Of a DNA stretch of 64,000 nucleotides, positions 45,373 through 53,247 are shown one piece after another. A model generated the notes under the pieces. The model had not been told where the DNA came from. It did no database searches and saw nothing but the letters and a program-made list of their open reading frames with translations. The position numbers were made by a program, and so were the translations under genes. This stretch comes from Actinokineospora terrae (GTDB lineage: Bacteria; Actinomycetota; Actinomycetes; Mycobacteriales; Pseudonocardiaceae): the NCBI RefSeq assembly GCF_900111175.1, contig NZ_FOGI01000017.1:94326-158325 (forward strand), in the 5' to 3' direction. The first letter of the stretch is position 1. The number at the start of each line of letters is the position of its first letter.

Positions 45373-46416
45373 TCAGCGCCCCACCAGGCCGGCCCGCACC
45401 GTCTCCACCAAGACCCGAGCAGCCGGCCCGAGCCCATCCCCGCCACGCCAGGCCAACACCACCCGCCCCACCGGCACCGGATGCGTCAACCGGACCACCC
45501 GCACCTGCCCCCCACGACCCGCATCCTCGGCCGCTGAGCCCGCACCTTCGGAACCGGCAACCGTGCCCACCGAACCCGGAACCGCTGAGGCCGCCCCAGC
45601 CGCCGCGTCCCCTGTCGCCGCGCGCACCGAATCCGGTCCAGTCGACGCTGCCGCCGCCCCTCCGCCCGCCGCTGCCGCGCCCACCGCCGCGGGAACGACC
45701 GCCACCCCCATCCCCGCCGCCGCCAGTGACACCACCACCTCCGGCGAACTCGCCTCGAACCCCACCCGCGGCTGAAACCCCGCCGCCCCGCAAGCCGTCT
45801 CCAGGGCCGCCCGCAACCCCGTCCCCACCGGCAAGCACCCCAGCACCCGGTCCCGCAGCGCCGAGACCCGCACGCTCGCGGACCCGCCCAACGCGTCCGG
45901 AGCCCCCACGACGGCCACCAAAGGCTGCTCCGTCAACACAACGCTCTCCAGCCCCGCGGGCACCTCCCCGGCCACACTCACCCACGCCACGTCCACCGCC
46001 CCCGCGAGCAGCGACGAGATCAACCGGTCCGACGTGTCCTCCCGCAGGCTGATCTCCACCCCCGGGTGCGCCGCGTGGAACTCCGCCAGCAGCCGCACCA
46101 GGTCCCCGGCGGGTGTCGCCGTCAGCATGCCCACGGTGACCCGTCCCCGCAGCAGGCCCGACAGCGCGTCCACGGCCACCCGAGCGTCCACAGTGGCCCG
46201 AATCGCCGCCCGTGCGTACGGCAGGAACACCTCGCCCGCCTGTGTCAGCCGCACCTCGCGCCCCGAGCGGTCGAACAAGGCCTGCCCGAGTTCCCGCTCC
46301 AACCGCCGCACCTGGGCGCTGATCCCCGGTTGCGCCACCCGTTCCCGCGCCGCGGCCCGGGTGAAGCCACCCTCCTCGGCCACCGCGATGAAGTACTCCA
46401 GCTGACGCAGCTCCAT
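45373..46416 (-). CDS. LysR-family transcriptional regulator with low-complexity insert
   Basis: 347 aa from ATG at 46416 (MELRQLEYFIAVAEEGGFTR, the classic LysR HTH start). HTH at residues about 5-60, then a periplasmic-binding-like effector domain (VTVGMLTATPAGDLVRLL). Between about residues 225 and 290 an Ala/Gly/Ser-rich low-complexity stretch (AAAAGGGAAAASTGPD and onward) interrupts the effector domain where homologues have a short loop. Divergent from the SnoaL gene, 70 bp apart, the usual LysR-target arrangement. Confidence 0.88.
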   Translation of the reverse strand: MELRQLEYFIAVAEEGGFTRAAARERVAQPGISAQVRRLERELGQALFDRSGREVRLTQAGEVFLPYARAAIRATVDARVAVDALSGLLRGRVTVGMLTATPAGDLVRLLAEFHAAHPGVEISLREDTSDRLISSLLAGAVDVAWVSVAGEVPAGLESVVLTEQPLVAVVGAPDALGGSASVRVSALRDRVLGCLPVGTGLRAALETACGAAGFQPRVGFEASSPEVVVSLAAAGMGVAVVPAAVGAAAAGGGAAAASTGPDSVRAATGDAAAGAASAVPGSVGTVAGSEGAGSAAEDAGRGGQVRVVRLTHPVPVGRVVLAWRGGDGLGPAARVLVETVRAGLVGR

Positions 46417-46449
46417 AAGCACCAGTTCTAGCACCTGGAACAAGCCGCT

Positions 46450-46468
46450 ATTCGACTTCTACCCGAAT
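46450..46468. promoter_or_regulatory. Dyad in the LysR/SnoaL divergent promoter
   Basis: ATTCG-N9-CGAAT, a perfect 5-bp dyad centred in the 70-bp gap between the divergent genes. LysR regulators typically bind such interrupted dyads upstream of their targets. Binding is inferred. Confidence 0.5.
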
Positions 46469-46486
46469 CCGGTCGACACTCGACGC

Positions 46487-46792
46487 ATGACTCCTGAAGA
46501 GACAGTGCGGACCTACTTCGACTCCTGGAACGCCAAGGACTTCGACCGCCTCCAGCAGATCCTCGCCGACGACGTCACCTTCCAAGGCCCCCTGGGGCAG
46601 GCGAACGGCGCCCAGGAGTGCCGCAAGGGCATCGAGGGCCTGTCGGCGATCGTCACCGATGCCAAGGTGCGGCACAGGTTCGTCGACGGACCGGACGTGC
46701 TCACCTGGTTCGAACTCCACACCACCCAGGCGCCCCCGTTGCAGACCGCCAACTGGAGTCACGTGGTGGACGGCGAGGTCACCCGGATCTAG
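46487..46792 (+). CDS. SnoaL-like (NTF2-fold) protein, truncated by a late stop
   Basis: 101 aa, a small alpha+beta barrel of the SnoaL type (MTPEETVRTYFDSWNAKDFD ... NWSHVVDGEVTRI); such proteins are enzymes or binding proteins. The frame stops at TAG 46790-46792, but continues in the same frame as VTFDPRELLR to TGA at 46823-46825, which is how members of this family normally end (RI-x-VTFDPR). A single base change has probably cut off the last strand. The barrel may still fold. Divergent from, and probably controlled by, the LysR gene. Confidence 0.8.
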   Translation: MTPEETVRTYFDSWNAKDFDRLQQILADDVTFQGPLGQANGAQECRKGIEGLSAIVTDAKVRHRFVDGPDVLTWFELHTTQAPPLQTANWSHVVDGEVTRI

Positions 46793-46793
46793 G

Positions 46794-47573
46794 TCACCTT
46801 CGACCCGCGGGAGCTCCTGCGCTGACCCGGTGCGCGAGCAGCGTGCCGCCCGCCATCGCCGCCGGGAACACCAGCAGGGCCGCGAACGGGATGAGGCACA
46901 GCAGGTACACCGGGATGCCGAACCCCAGCGTCAACGCCCGGCGGCCGCGCAGCACCCGGCGGCGGTCGCGCAGGCTCGCGCCGCGCCGGACGAACGGGAT
47001 GGCGGTCATCTCGATGGTCAGCAGCCACGCGCCGACGCACACCGCCAGCACCGGGACGACCGTCTGCCCCAGCACCGGGATGAAGCCCAGCGCGAACAGC
47101 ACGACCGCCCACACCAGCGCGCGCAGCACCAGCAGCACCCCGTCGCGCAGCCCGATCCACGCCGAGCGGCCCCACCCGATCTCCTGCGCCGAGGGCACCC
47201 CGCCCAGTTCCCGGTCCTCGACCTCCTCGGCGATGCTCTCGTAGAACGGTCCGCCCACGATCAGCGTCAACGCCGCGAACAGCAGCAGCGAGAGCGCGAC
47301 CGCGCCCACCACCAGCGAGATCCCCGCCCCGATCCGCAGCACCGTCCGCCACGTCTGCGACCAGTCGTCGGCGAACGGCGTCGCCCAGGTGACCAGGTCG
47401 TCGGCGAACAGGGCCAGCGCGGTGAGCCCGGCGAAGAGCAGGACGCTGGTCAGCAGCGCGGGCAGCGCGCCCCGCACGAGCAGCCGCCGGTTGCCCAGGA
47501 CGAGGGCGAACCCGCGCCCGAGCAGGCCGACACCGGTTCCGAGGTCGCGCAGCACTGTGATCACGAGCGGCAT
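46794..47573 (-). CDS. EI24/CysZ-like integral membrane protein
   Basis: 259 aa with four to six hydrophobic segments (LPALLTSVLLFAGLTALALF, LVVGAVALSLLLFAALTLIV, LRALVWAVVLFALGFIPVLG, FGIPVYLLCLIPFAALLVFP) and the family motif GGPFYESIAEEVE. EI24-domain proteins in bacteria include the sulfate-transport protein CysZ; no sulfur genes are nearby. Its stop lies in the read-through tail of the SnoaL gene. Confidence 0.85.
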   Translation of the reverse strand: MPLVITVLRDLGTGVGLLGRGFALVLGNRRLLVRGALPALLTSVLLFAGLTALALFADDLVTWATPFADDWSQTWRTVLRIGAGISLVVGAVALSLLLFAALTLIVGGPFYESIAEEVEDRELGGVPSAQEIGWGRSAWIGLRDGVLLVLRALVWAVVLFALGFIPVLGQTVVPVLAVCVGAWLLTIEMTAIPFVRRGASLRDRRRVLRGRRALTLGFGIPVYLLCLIPFAALLVFPAAMAGGTLLAHRVSAGAPAGRR

Positions 47574-47646
47574 CCTACGGAGTCCTTGACCTCGACATTG
47601 CTGGAGCTTTTACCGTCTGGGCAGGACAACGGCCGAGGAGGCTGGC

Positions 47647-49524
47647 GTGGACATGCAGATGGCGGCGTGGGAGTCGCTCTACCGCACGGTGAACACCAGG
47701 GTGGACGGACGGCCGACGACCGCCGCGACACTGCGCAGGGTGGTCGGCTTCGCCCGGCCGCACCGGCGCCGGATCGGCTGGTTCCTGCTGGTCAGCGTGG
47801 TGCTCTCGGCGCTGGCGGTGGCCGCGCCGGTGCTGGCCGGGCGGGTGGTCGACGCCATCGTCGGCCGGGCCGACCCCGGGGTGGTGGTGTGGCTGGCGGT
47901 CGTGATCGCCTGCGCCGCGGTGGCCGAGGCCGGGATCGGGCTGCTGGCCAGGTACCTGTCCGCGGGCATCGGCGAGGGCCTGATCCTGGACCTGCGCACC
48001 AGGGTGTTCGACCACGTGCAGCGGATGCCGGTCGCGTTCTTCACCCGCACCCGCACCGGCGCCCTGGTCAGCAGGCTCAACAACGACGTGATCGGGGCGC
48101 AACGAGCCTTCAGCGACACCCTCTCCGGCGTGGTCGGCAACCTCGTCACGCTGACCCTCACCCTGATCGTCATGCTCGGCATCTCCTGGCAGGTGACCGT
48201 GCTCGCGCTGGTGCTGCTGCCGGTGTTCGTCGTCCCCGCGCGCCGGATGGGCACGCGGCTGGCCTGCCTGCGCCGGGAGGCCGCCGAGCACAACGCCGCG
48301 ATGGGCACCCGGATGACCGAGCGGTTCTCCGCGCCCGGCGCCACCCTGGTCAAGCTGTTCGGCCGCCCCGACCACGAGTCGGCCGAGTTCGCCGCCACCG
48401 CCGCCAGGGTCCGCGACATCGGGCTGCGCTCGGCGATGGTGCAGACGGTGTTCGTCACCGCGCTGACCCTCGTCTCCGCGCTGGCGCTGGCCCTGGTCTA
48501 CGGCCTCGGCGGGCACCTCGCGCTCACCGGCGCGCTCGAACCGGGCGCCGTTGTCGCCCTCGCACTGCTGCTGACCAGGCTCTACGCGCCGCTGACCGCG
48601 CTGGCCGGGGCCAGGGTCGAGGTGATGAGCGCGCTGGTCAGCTTCGAGCGGGTCTTCGAGGTGCTCGACCTGCCGCCGCTGATCGCCGACGCCCCCGACG
48701 CGCGCCCGGTGCCCGCCGGTGGGGTGGCGGTCGAGTTCGACCACGTCGGCTTCGCCTACCCCGCCGCGGACAAGGTGTCGCTCGCCTCGCTGGAGGAGGT
48801 CGCCACCCTCGACACCCGCGGCGGCGAGCAGGTGCTGCACGACATCTCCTTCCGCGCCGAGGCGGGGACGCTGACCGCCCTGGTCGGCTCGTCCGGCGCG
48901 GGCAAGTCGACCATCGCCCAGCTCATGAACCGGCTCTACGACGTCGACACCGGCGCGGTCCGGCTCTCCGGGGTCGACGTGCGGGACCTGACCGCCGAGT
49001 CGGTGCGCGACACGGTCGGCCTGGTCACCCAGGACGGGCACCTGTTCCACGAGTCGATCCGGTCGAACCTGCTGCTGGCCAGGCCGGACGCGGGCGAGGA
49101 CGACCTGTGGGACGCGCTGCGCCGGGCCAGGCTCGTCGACCTCGTCACCGCCCTGCCCGACGGCCTCGACACCGTCGTCGGCGAACGCGGCTACCGCCTC
49201 TCCGGCGGCGAGCGCCAGCGGCTGACCATCGCCAGGCTGCTGCTCGCCCGCCCCAGGGTCGTCGTGCTCGACGAGGCCACCGCGCACCTGGACGCCACCT
49301 CCGAGGCCGCCGTGCAGGCCGCGCTCACCGAGGCGCTCGCCGGGCGGACCGCGGTCGTCATCGCGCACCGGCTGGCCACCATCCGCGCCGCCGACCAGAT
49401 CCTGGTCGTCGAGGCGGGCCGGATCGTCGAACGCGGCGGCCACGCCGACCTCCTCGCCGCCGGTGGCCGCTACGCCGAGCTGTACCGCACCCAGTTCGCC
49501 GACGAGGTCCCCGCCGCGGCCTGA
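47647..49524 (+). CDS. ABC exporter, fused membrane and ATPase domains
   Basis: 625-aa half-transporter, expected to dimerise. Six-helix type I exporter domain (residues about 35-330), then the nucleotide-binding domain: Walker A GSSGAGKST, Q-loop LVTQDGHLFHES, signature LSGGERQR, Walker B VVVLDEATAHLD, H-loop IAHRLA. The stretch DKVSLASLEEVATLDTRGGE between the first strands of the NBD is an unusual insert. GTG at 47647 follows GAGGAGG at 6 nt; an ATG two codons later is an alternative. Substrate unknown. Followed by a perfect terminator hairpin. Confidence 0.9.
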   Translation: MDMQMAAWESLYRTVNTRVDGRPTTAATLRRVVGFARPHRRRIGWFLLVSVVLSALAVAAPVLAGRVVDAIVGRADPGVVVWLAVVIACAAVAEAGIGLLARYLSAGIGEGLILDLRTRVFDHVQRMPVAFFTRTRTGALVSRLNNDVIGAQRAFSDTLSGVVGNLVTLTLTLIVMLGISWQVTVLALVLLPVFVVPARRMGTRLACLRREAAEHNAAMGTRMTERFSAPGATLVKLFGRPDHESAEFAATAARVRDIGLRSAMVQTVFVTALTLVSALALALVYGLGGHLALTGALEPGAVVALALLLTRLYAPLTALAGARVEVMSALVSFERVFEVLDLPPLIADAPDARPVPAGGVAVEFDHVGFAYPAADKVSLASLEEVATLDTRGGEQVLHDISFRAEAGTLTALVGSSGAGKSTIAQLMNRLYDVDTGAVRLSGVDVRDLTAESVRDTVGLVTQDGHLFHESIRSNLLLARPDAGEDDLWDALRRARLVDLVTALPDGLDTVVGERGYRLSGGERQRLTIARLLLARPRVVVLDEATAHLDATSEAAVQAALTEALAGRTAVVIAHRLATIRAADQILVVEAGRIVERGGHADLLAAGGRYAELYRTQFADEVPAAA

Positions 49525-49556
49525 GGCCGCGATCCCGTCACCCGATCGTCGCGCGC

Positions 49557-49592
49557 CGAACGGGTGAAGTACTCGCCGACTTCACCCGTTCG
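49557..49592 (+). terminator. Terminator after the ABC exporter
   Basis: A perfect 14-bp stem: CGAACGGGTGAAGT (49557-49570) with ACTTCACCCGTTCG (49579-49592). Confidence 0.8.
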
Positions 49593-49698
49593 TCCGCTGT
49601 GGACAGTCAGCCGATCGTGGATGCGTTGCAGCTCAACGCCAGGGGAGCGGTAACACTACGGCAACCGGGGGACTTCACAGCCACGTCATGCTTGACCA

Positions 49699-49947
49699 AT
49701 GCCACCTGCCGCCCGCCAAGCGAACACCCCGGACCCGCGCCAGATCACCGAGGACGCCTGTTCGGCCCTGGTCGGCGCGCACACCACCATCGGCGCCGAC
49801 GTGGTCACCGCCGTGGTCCTGCAGGCAGCGGGCGAACTGGTCAACCGAGCCCGCGCCCCCGAGGAGTTCCGCCGCCTCCTCCACCGCCGAGCCACCGCCC
49901 GCCTAGCCGCCATGACCGGCGTCCTCACCCCCATCAAGTCGGGCTGA
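49699..49947 (+). CDS. Small helical hypothetical protein
   Basis: 82 aa (MPPAARQANTPDPRQITEDA to TGVLTPIKSG). Predicted helical, soluble, no Cys. No ribosome binding site is evident, so it may be leaderless or start elsewhere. Codon use is genome-like and a 19-bp hairpin follows 65 nt after the stop, supporting a real gene. Family not recognised. Confidence 0.55.
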   Translation: MPPAARQANTPDPRQITEDACSALVGAHTTIGADVVTAVVLQAAGELVNRARAPEEFRRLLHRRATARLAAMTGVLTPIKSG

Positions 49948-50011
49948 CCCCACCCCAGCGCCTCGGCTCCGCAGCGCCCCCCACAGGGTCACCCGACCTT
50001 CGCCAACCCTC

Positions 50012-50059
50012 ACGGCCCCACCCAACTCACGGCGTACGCGGTGAGTTGGGTGGGGCCGT
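50012..50059. terminator. 19-bp perfect hairpin
   Basis: Arms 50012-50030 and 50041-50059 are exact complements around a 10-nt loop GGCGTACGCG that is itself partly palindromic. Likely the terminator of the 82-aa gene. Confidence 0.75.
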
Positions 50060-50090
50060 CGAGGAGGGCGCCTTGGAGTGGGTCCAGCCC

Positions 50091-50139
50091 GCGGGTCCTC
50101 GACCGTGCGGCACCTGGTGGCGCACGGTCGAGGACCCGC
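50091..50139. repeat. Second 19-bp perfect hairpin
   Basis: Arms 50091-50109 and 50121-50139 are exact complements around an 11-nt loop (GCACCTGGTGG). It lies only 31 nt after the previous hairpin and serves no obvious gene end; it may be a backup terminator or another structured element. Confidence 0.65.
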
Positions 50140-50284
50140 CCCGAGCACCCCGCCGCCCCAAGCGCCCCTGGACTCCCCGCCCAAGACCCCCACCCCGACG
50201 CGCCCGAACCTCGACTGTTCTCCGCCAGGAGCCACCACCCGCCCGGAGCCGGCCACCGGACCTGCCCAACGACGGCCGTTCCCC

Positions 50285-50425
50285 TGCCCTCGCCAGGCCC
50301 GGCTCTGCCCTGGCCCCTCGGCCTTCCTGGGCCCTAACCCTGCCCCGGCCCTCGGCCTTTTCCAGGCCCCAACCCTGCCACGACCCCCGGCCTTTCCGGG
50401 CCCCAACCCGGCTCCGACCCCCGGC
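50285..50425. repeat. Imperfect 34-35 bp tandem repeat, about four units
   Basis: Units begin with GGCC(C/T)T and share the core CC(A/T)GG(C)CC...AACCCTGCC..G.CCC. They are strongly C-rich on the plus strand. The unit length is not a multiple of three, arguing against a coding repeat. Confidence 0.6.
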
Positions 50426-50507
50426 CGTCCCCGTGAAATCCCGGCGCTCAGCCCACCCTCGGCGGACGGCAGACCCCCGCCCACCCGGGGGCCACCCGCA
50501 TCCAGCG

Positions 50508-50590
50508 TATCGCTTCGCGGCTTTTGTCAAGAGGGTGAACCGAGGGCCTGTGGACAGGTCAGGCCCATGGGGACAACTCGACCGCCGCCG
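50508..50590 (+). repeat. Direct repeat D, copy 1 (left of the two-component pair)
   Basis: Contains TATCGCTT (50508-50515), TTTTGTCAA (50522-50530), TGTGGACAGG and GGGGACAACTCGACC in this order. A similar ordered set occurs at 52602-52680, on the other side of the kinase/regulator genes in the same orientation. Confidence 0.55.
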
Positions 50591-50682
50591 TGAGTCGGGG
50601 AGGTGGTGGTGGGGGTGCGGGGAGGGTCGGCTCGGTGTGCCGTGGGCGCTTAACATCTACGAAACTGCCGAAGGGGACAGCG

Positions 50683-51762
50683 ATGTCGGAGGACGACGAG
50701 CCAGTGCGCCCGCGTGCGCGGCTGCCGTTCGCCCGAAGACCCCCGGTCGACCCCGCGGCCGTGTTGGCCGTGGCCAGGCGGGTTACCGAGGACCTCGCCG
50801 AGGGGCTGACCGGTGCCGGGGTCGCGTCCGCCGCGCGGGGGTTGCGGGGGTTGCTCGGTGCCGACGCGGTGGGGTTGGCGGATCTTTCCGGGCGGTCGAC
50901 GTGGGCGGGGCCGGTTCCCGGGGGGACGCGCTGGGCGGCGCTCGTCGACGAGGTCATGCACAGCGAGGCCCGCGCGGGCAGGCCGCCGCTGGTCGTCCTC
51001 CCGCTGCACGTGCACGACGAGCTGGCCGGGACGCTGCTCATCGCGGGCAAGGTCCCCGCGCGCGCCACCCGCGAGGCGACTGAACTAGTGGTCGCCGCCC
51101 TCAGCCGCGCCAGGCTTGAGGCCTCCGCGGAGCACGCCGCCCGCGCCGAGCTGCGGGCCCTGCGCGCGGAGATCTCGCCGCACTTCGTCTACAACGCGCT
51201 CACCGTCATCGCCGCGCTCGTGCACTCCGACCCGGAGCGGTCGCACGAGCTGATGCTCGACTTCGCCGACTACAACCGCTACAGCCTGGCCCGCCACGGC
51301 GAGTACACCACCGTGGCCGAGGAGTTCCACGCGATCGAGACGTACCTGGCGCTGCAGCGGGCGGTGCTCGGCGAGCGGCTGCGGGTGCAGGTGCGGGTCG
51401 CCCCCGAGGTGCTGGCCGTGGCGATCCCGTACCTGGTGCTGCAACCGCTGGTGGAGAACGCCGTCCGGCACGGCGTCGAACCGCGCGCCACCGGCGGCCT
51501 GGTCCAGGTCCGCGGCGAGGCCGAGGGCGGCGACTGCGTCATCACCGTGGACGACGACGGGGTCGGCATGGCCCCGGCGCACGCCGAGGCGATCCTGGCC
51601 GGGCGCGGACCCGAGGGCAGCGTCGGGCTGTCCAACGTCGACCGCAGGCTGCGCACCGTCTACGGCTCCTGGTACGGGCTGGTGGTCGAGACCGAGCGCG
51701 ACGCGGGCACCAAGGTGGTCGTCCGGATGCCGATGTTCGCCCCGGGGGTGGTGGTGCCGTGA
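50683..51762 (+). CDS. LytS-family sensor histidine kinase (soluble)
   Basis: 359 aa. No membrane segment; the N-terminal half resembles a GAF-type sensor (residues about 40-145), so it should sense a cytosolic signal. The His_kinase signature EISPHFVYNAL places the phospho-acceptor at His167, followed by a HATPase domain with N-box LVENAVRHGVEP and G-box VDDDGVGMAP / GSVGLSNVDRRL. ATG at 50683 follows GGGGA. Its stop overlaps the response regulator start (GTGA), so they are translationally coupled. The symporter operon downstream is the likely target. Confidence 0.9.
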   Translation: MSEDDEPVRPRARLPFARRPPVDPAAVLAVARRVTEDLAEGLTGAGVASAARGLRGLLGADAVGLADLSGRSTWAGPVPGGTRWAALVDEVMHSEARAGRPPLVVLPLHVHDELAGTLLIAGKVPARATREATELVVAALSRARLEASAEHAARAELRALRAEISPHFVYNALTVIAALVHSDPERSHELMLDFADYNRYSLARHGEYTTVAEEFHAIETYLALQRAVLGERLRVQVRVAPEVLAVAIPYLVLQPLVENAVRHGVEPRATGGLVQVRGEAEGGDCVITVDDDGVGMAPAHAEAILAGRGPEGSVGLSNVDRRLRTVYGSWYGLVVETERDAGTKVVVRMPMFAPGVVVP

Positions 51763-52523
51763 CCGGAGTGCGGGTGCTGGCCGTCGACGACGTGCGGGCC
51801 GCGCTGGACGAGCTGTGCCGGTTGCTGCGCGCCGCCCCGGACGTGGCGCAGGTGCGCGGCGCCGGTGACGCGCTCAGCGCGCTGAAGGTGATCCAGGCCG
51901 AGCCGTTCGACGCGGTGTTCCTCGACATCTCCATGCCCGGCCTCAACGGCCTGGAACTGGCCTCGCTGCTGGCCAAGCTCAGCGACCCGCCGGTGATCGT
52001 GTTCGTCACCGCCTACGACGGCCACGCGGTGTCCGCCTACGGCATCGGCGCCGTGGACTACCTGCTCAAGCCGGTCCGCGCCGAACGCCTCGCCGACGCG
52101 CTGACCAGGGTCGTCCGCGCCACCGCCGCCCGCAGGGCCACCGTCGCCGAGTCCGTCCGCCCCGACGCCATGCCCGCGCTGCCGGTCGAGTCCGACGGCC
52201 GCACCCGCTACGTCCGCCGCGCCGAGGTCGAGTTCGCCGAGGCCCACGGCGACTACGTCCGCCTGCACACCTTGTCGGGCGTGCACCTGGTCCGCATGCC
52301 GATCTCCCGCCTCCAGGAGTACTGGGAGGGCTCCGGCTTCGCCCGCGTCCACCGCGGCTTCCTCGTCGCCCTCGACGCCGTCCGCGAACTCCGCTCGGAC
52401 TCCGTGGGCGGCATGCTCGCCCACACCGCCCTAGGCGACGTCCCCGTCAGCCGCCGCCACGCCCGCGAACTCCGCGAACGCCTCCTCCTAGCCGCCCAAC
52501 GCGGCGAACTAGGCAAACGATGA
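51759..52523 (+). CDS. LytTR-family response regulator
   Basis: 254 aa from GTG at 51759. Receiver domain with acidic VDD (10-11) and phospho-acceptor Asp56 (VFLDISMPG), Thr in FVTAYD and Lys in YLLKPV; then a linker and a C-terminal LytTR DNA-binding domain (VEFAEAHGDYVRLHTLSGVH ... FARVHRGFLVALDAVREL). LytS/LytTR pairs next to cation/acetate symporters are a recurring actinobacterial arrangement. Probably binds direct repeats upstream of the operon at 53248. Confidence 0.91.
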   Translation: MTGVRVLAVDDVRAALDELCRLLRAAPDVAQVRGAGDALSALKVIQAEPFDAVFLDISMPGLNGLELASLLAKLSDPPVIVFVTAYDGHAVSAYGIGAVDYLLKPVRAERLADALTRVVRATAARRATVAESVRPDAMPALPVESDGRTRYVRRAEVEFAEAHGDYVRLHTLSGVHLVRMPISRLQEYWEGSGFARVHRGFLVALDAVRELRSDSVGGMLAHTALGDVPVSRRHARELRERLLLAAQRGELGKR

Positions 52524-52601
52524 CCCCCGCCTCCCCCCGCCCAAGATCAACTCCGCTCCGGGGACCCACCCTCCCGGGGCCCGGGGCCCCATCTCTGAAC
52601 C

Positions 52602-52680
52602 TATCGCTTTCCCGCTCTTGTCAATACCCTTCGCGCCCAGACTGTGGATGGCTGGTCCGTTGTGGACAACTACCGCAATG
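52602..52680 (+). repeat. Direct repeat D, copy 2 (right of the two-component pair)
   Basis: TATCGCTT (52602-52609), TCTTGTCAA (52616-52624), ACTGTGGAT and GTTGTGGACAACTACCGC, in the same order and orientation as copy 1 at 50508. It includes a perfect TTGTCCACA complement. The pair brackets the kinase/regulator genes. Confidence 0.55.
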
Positions 52681-52774
52681 GTCCGCCGACGTTGGTCCCC
52701 GCGCGGCCCTCGGAGCCTCCGCTCCCGACCGTTCGGGACTTGGCGATGCTGGTCCTCACGCCCCCGCCACGATC

Positions 52775-53014
52775 GTCAGCCTCAACGCGCCCCTCCACAA
52801 CGTTGGCCGACAAGCGCGCCTCACAGAGGTTGGCCCCAACGAGCCCCACTGCAGCATTGGCCTAACGCGCCCTTCTGCAACGTTGGTCCAACGTGCCCCT
52901 CTACCGCATTGGTCCCACCTGCCCCCAAACGACGTTGGCCGACAACCGCCCCCAAACAACGTTGGCCGAACCACGCTCCTCGGATCCGCTGGTGCCAACC
53001 CGGCTCGATGGGGC
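52775..53014. repeat. Degenerate tandem array, about nine 26-27 bp units
   Basis: The tetramer TTGG recurs at 52803, 52830, 52857, 52883, 52909, 52935 and 52962, i.e. every 26 or 27 bp, with weaker units before (52775) and after (52988, CTGG). A typical unit reads AACGTTGGTCCAACGTGCC then CCTCTGC-type filler; the unit at 52880 contains ACGTTGG-T-CCAACGT, a 7-bp inverted repeat. Because the period alternates 26/27, the array cannot keep a reading frame and must act, if at all, as DNA or RNA. Confidence 0.8.
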
Positions 53015-53138
53015 GGACTTGTTTTGTGTGGGGGAGGACTGCCCGTAGCGTCGTTCGCGGACAGGGCCATGCTTTTCGGCCCCTGCTTTGCGGTCCTGCC
53101 ACGGGTGGTTCAGGGGCCCCGCGCAAAACAAGTTCGCC
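53012..53138 (+). ncRNA. Candidate structured RNA/leader with a 22-bp stem
   Basis: Arm 53012-53033 pairs with 53117-53138 over 22 positions; the only three non-Watson-Crick pairs are G-U wobbles valid on the plus-strand transcript. Inside, 53038-53046 (ACTGCCCGT) pairs with 53101-53109 (ACGGGTGGT), again using G-U pairs. CAGGGCC and GGCCCCTG further in can form the tip. It abuts the tandem array and ends 110 nt before the first symporter-operon gene, so it may be a leader or independent RNA. No Rfam family is recognised. Confidence 0.6.
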
Positions 53139-53247
53139 GCATCGAGCAAAGCTCGAAACTCGCGTCCCAGCGCAATGCCGAAGGCGAGCCGTTGACCGTC
53201 GACGGCGAAGCCGAGCACGAGAGCCGGACAAGCCAGGCGGTGACAAC

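Larger units (their letters stand above)
49948..50682. other. Repeat-rich intergenic region upstream of the LytS-type kinase
   Basis: No gene is supported in 735 bp. Contents: two perfect 19-bp hairpins (50012-50059, 50091-50139), an imperfect 34-35 bp tandem repeat (50285-50425), and one copy of a TATCGCTT...TTGTCAA element (50508-50590). The long frames crossing it are Pro/Ala/Arg-rich and do not look coding. Confidence 0.6.

Noticed and set aside
46659..51083. A 1474-residue plus-strand frame across the ABC exporter
   Set aside because: It is a shifted frame of the exporter gene and repeat-rich DNA, with no domain of its own.
52775..53014. CRISPR array
   Set aside because: The whole unit is only 26-27 bp and all of it repeats imperfectly; there are no unique spacers between constant repeats and no cas genes.
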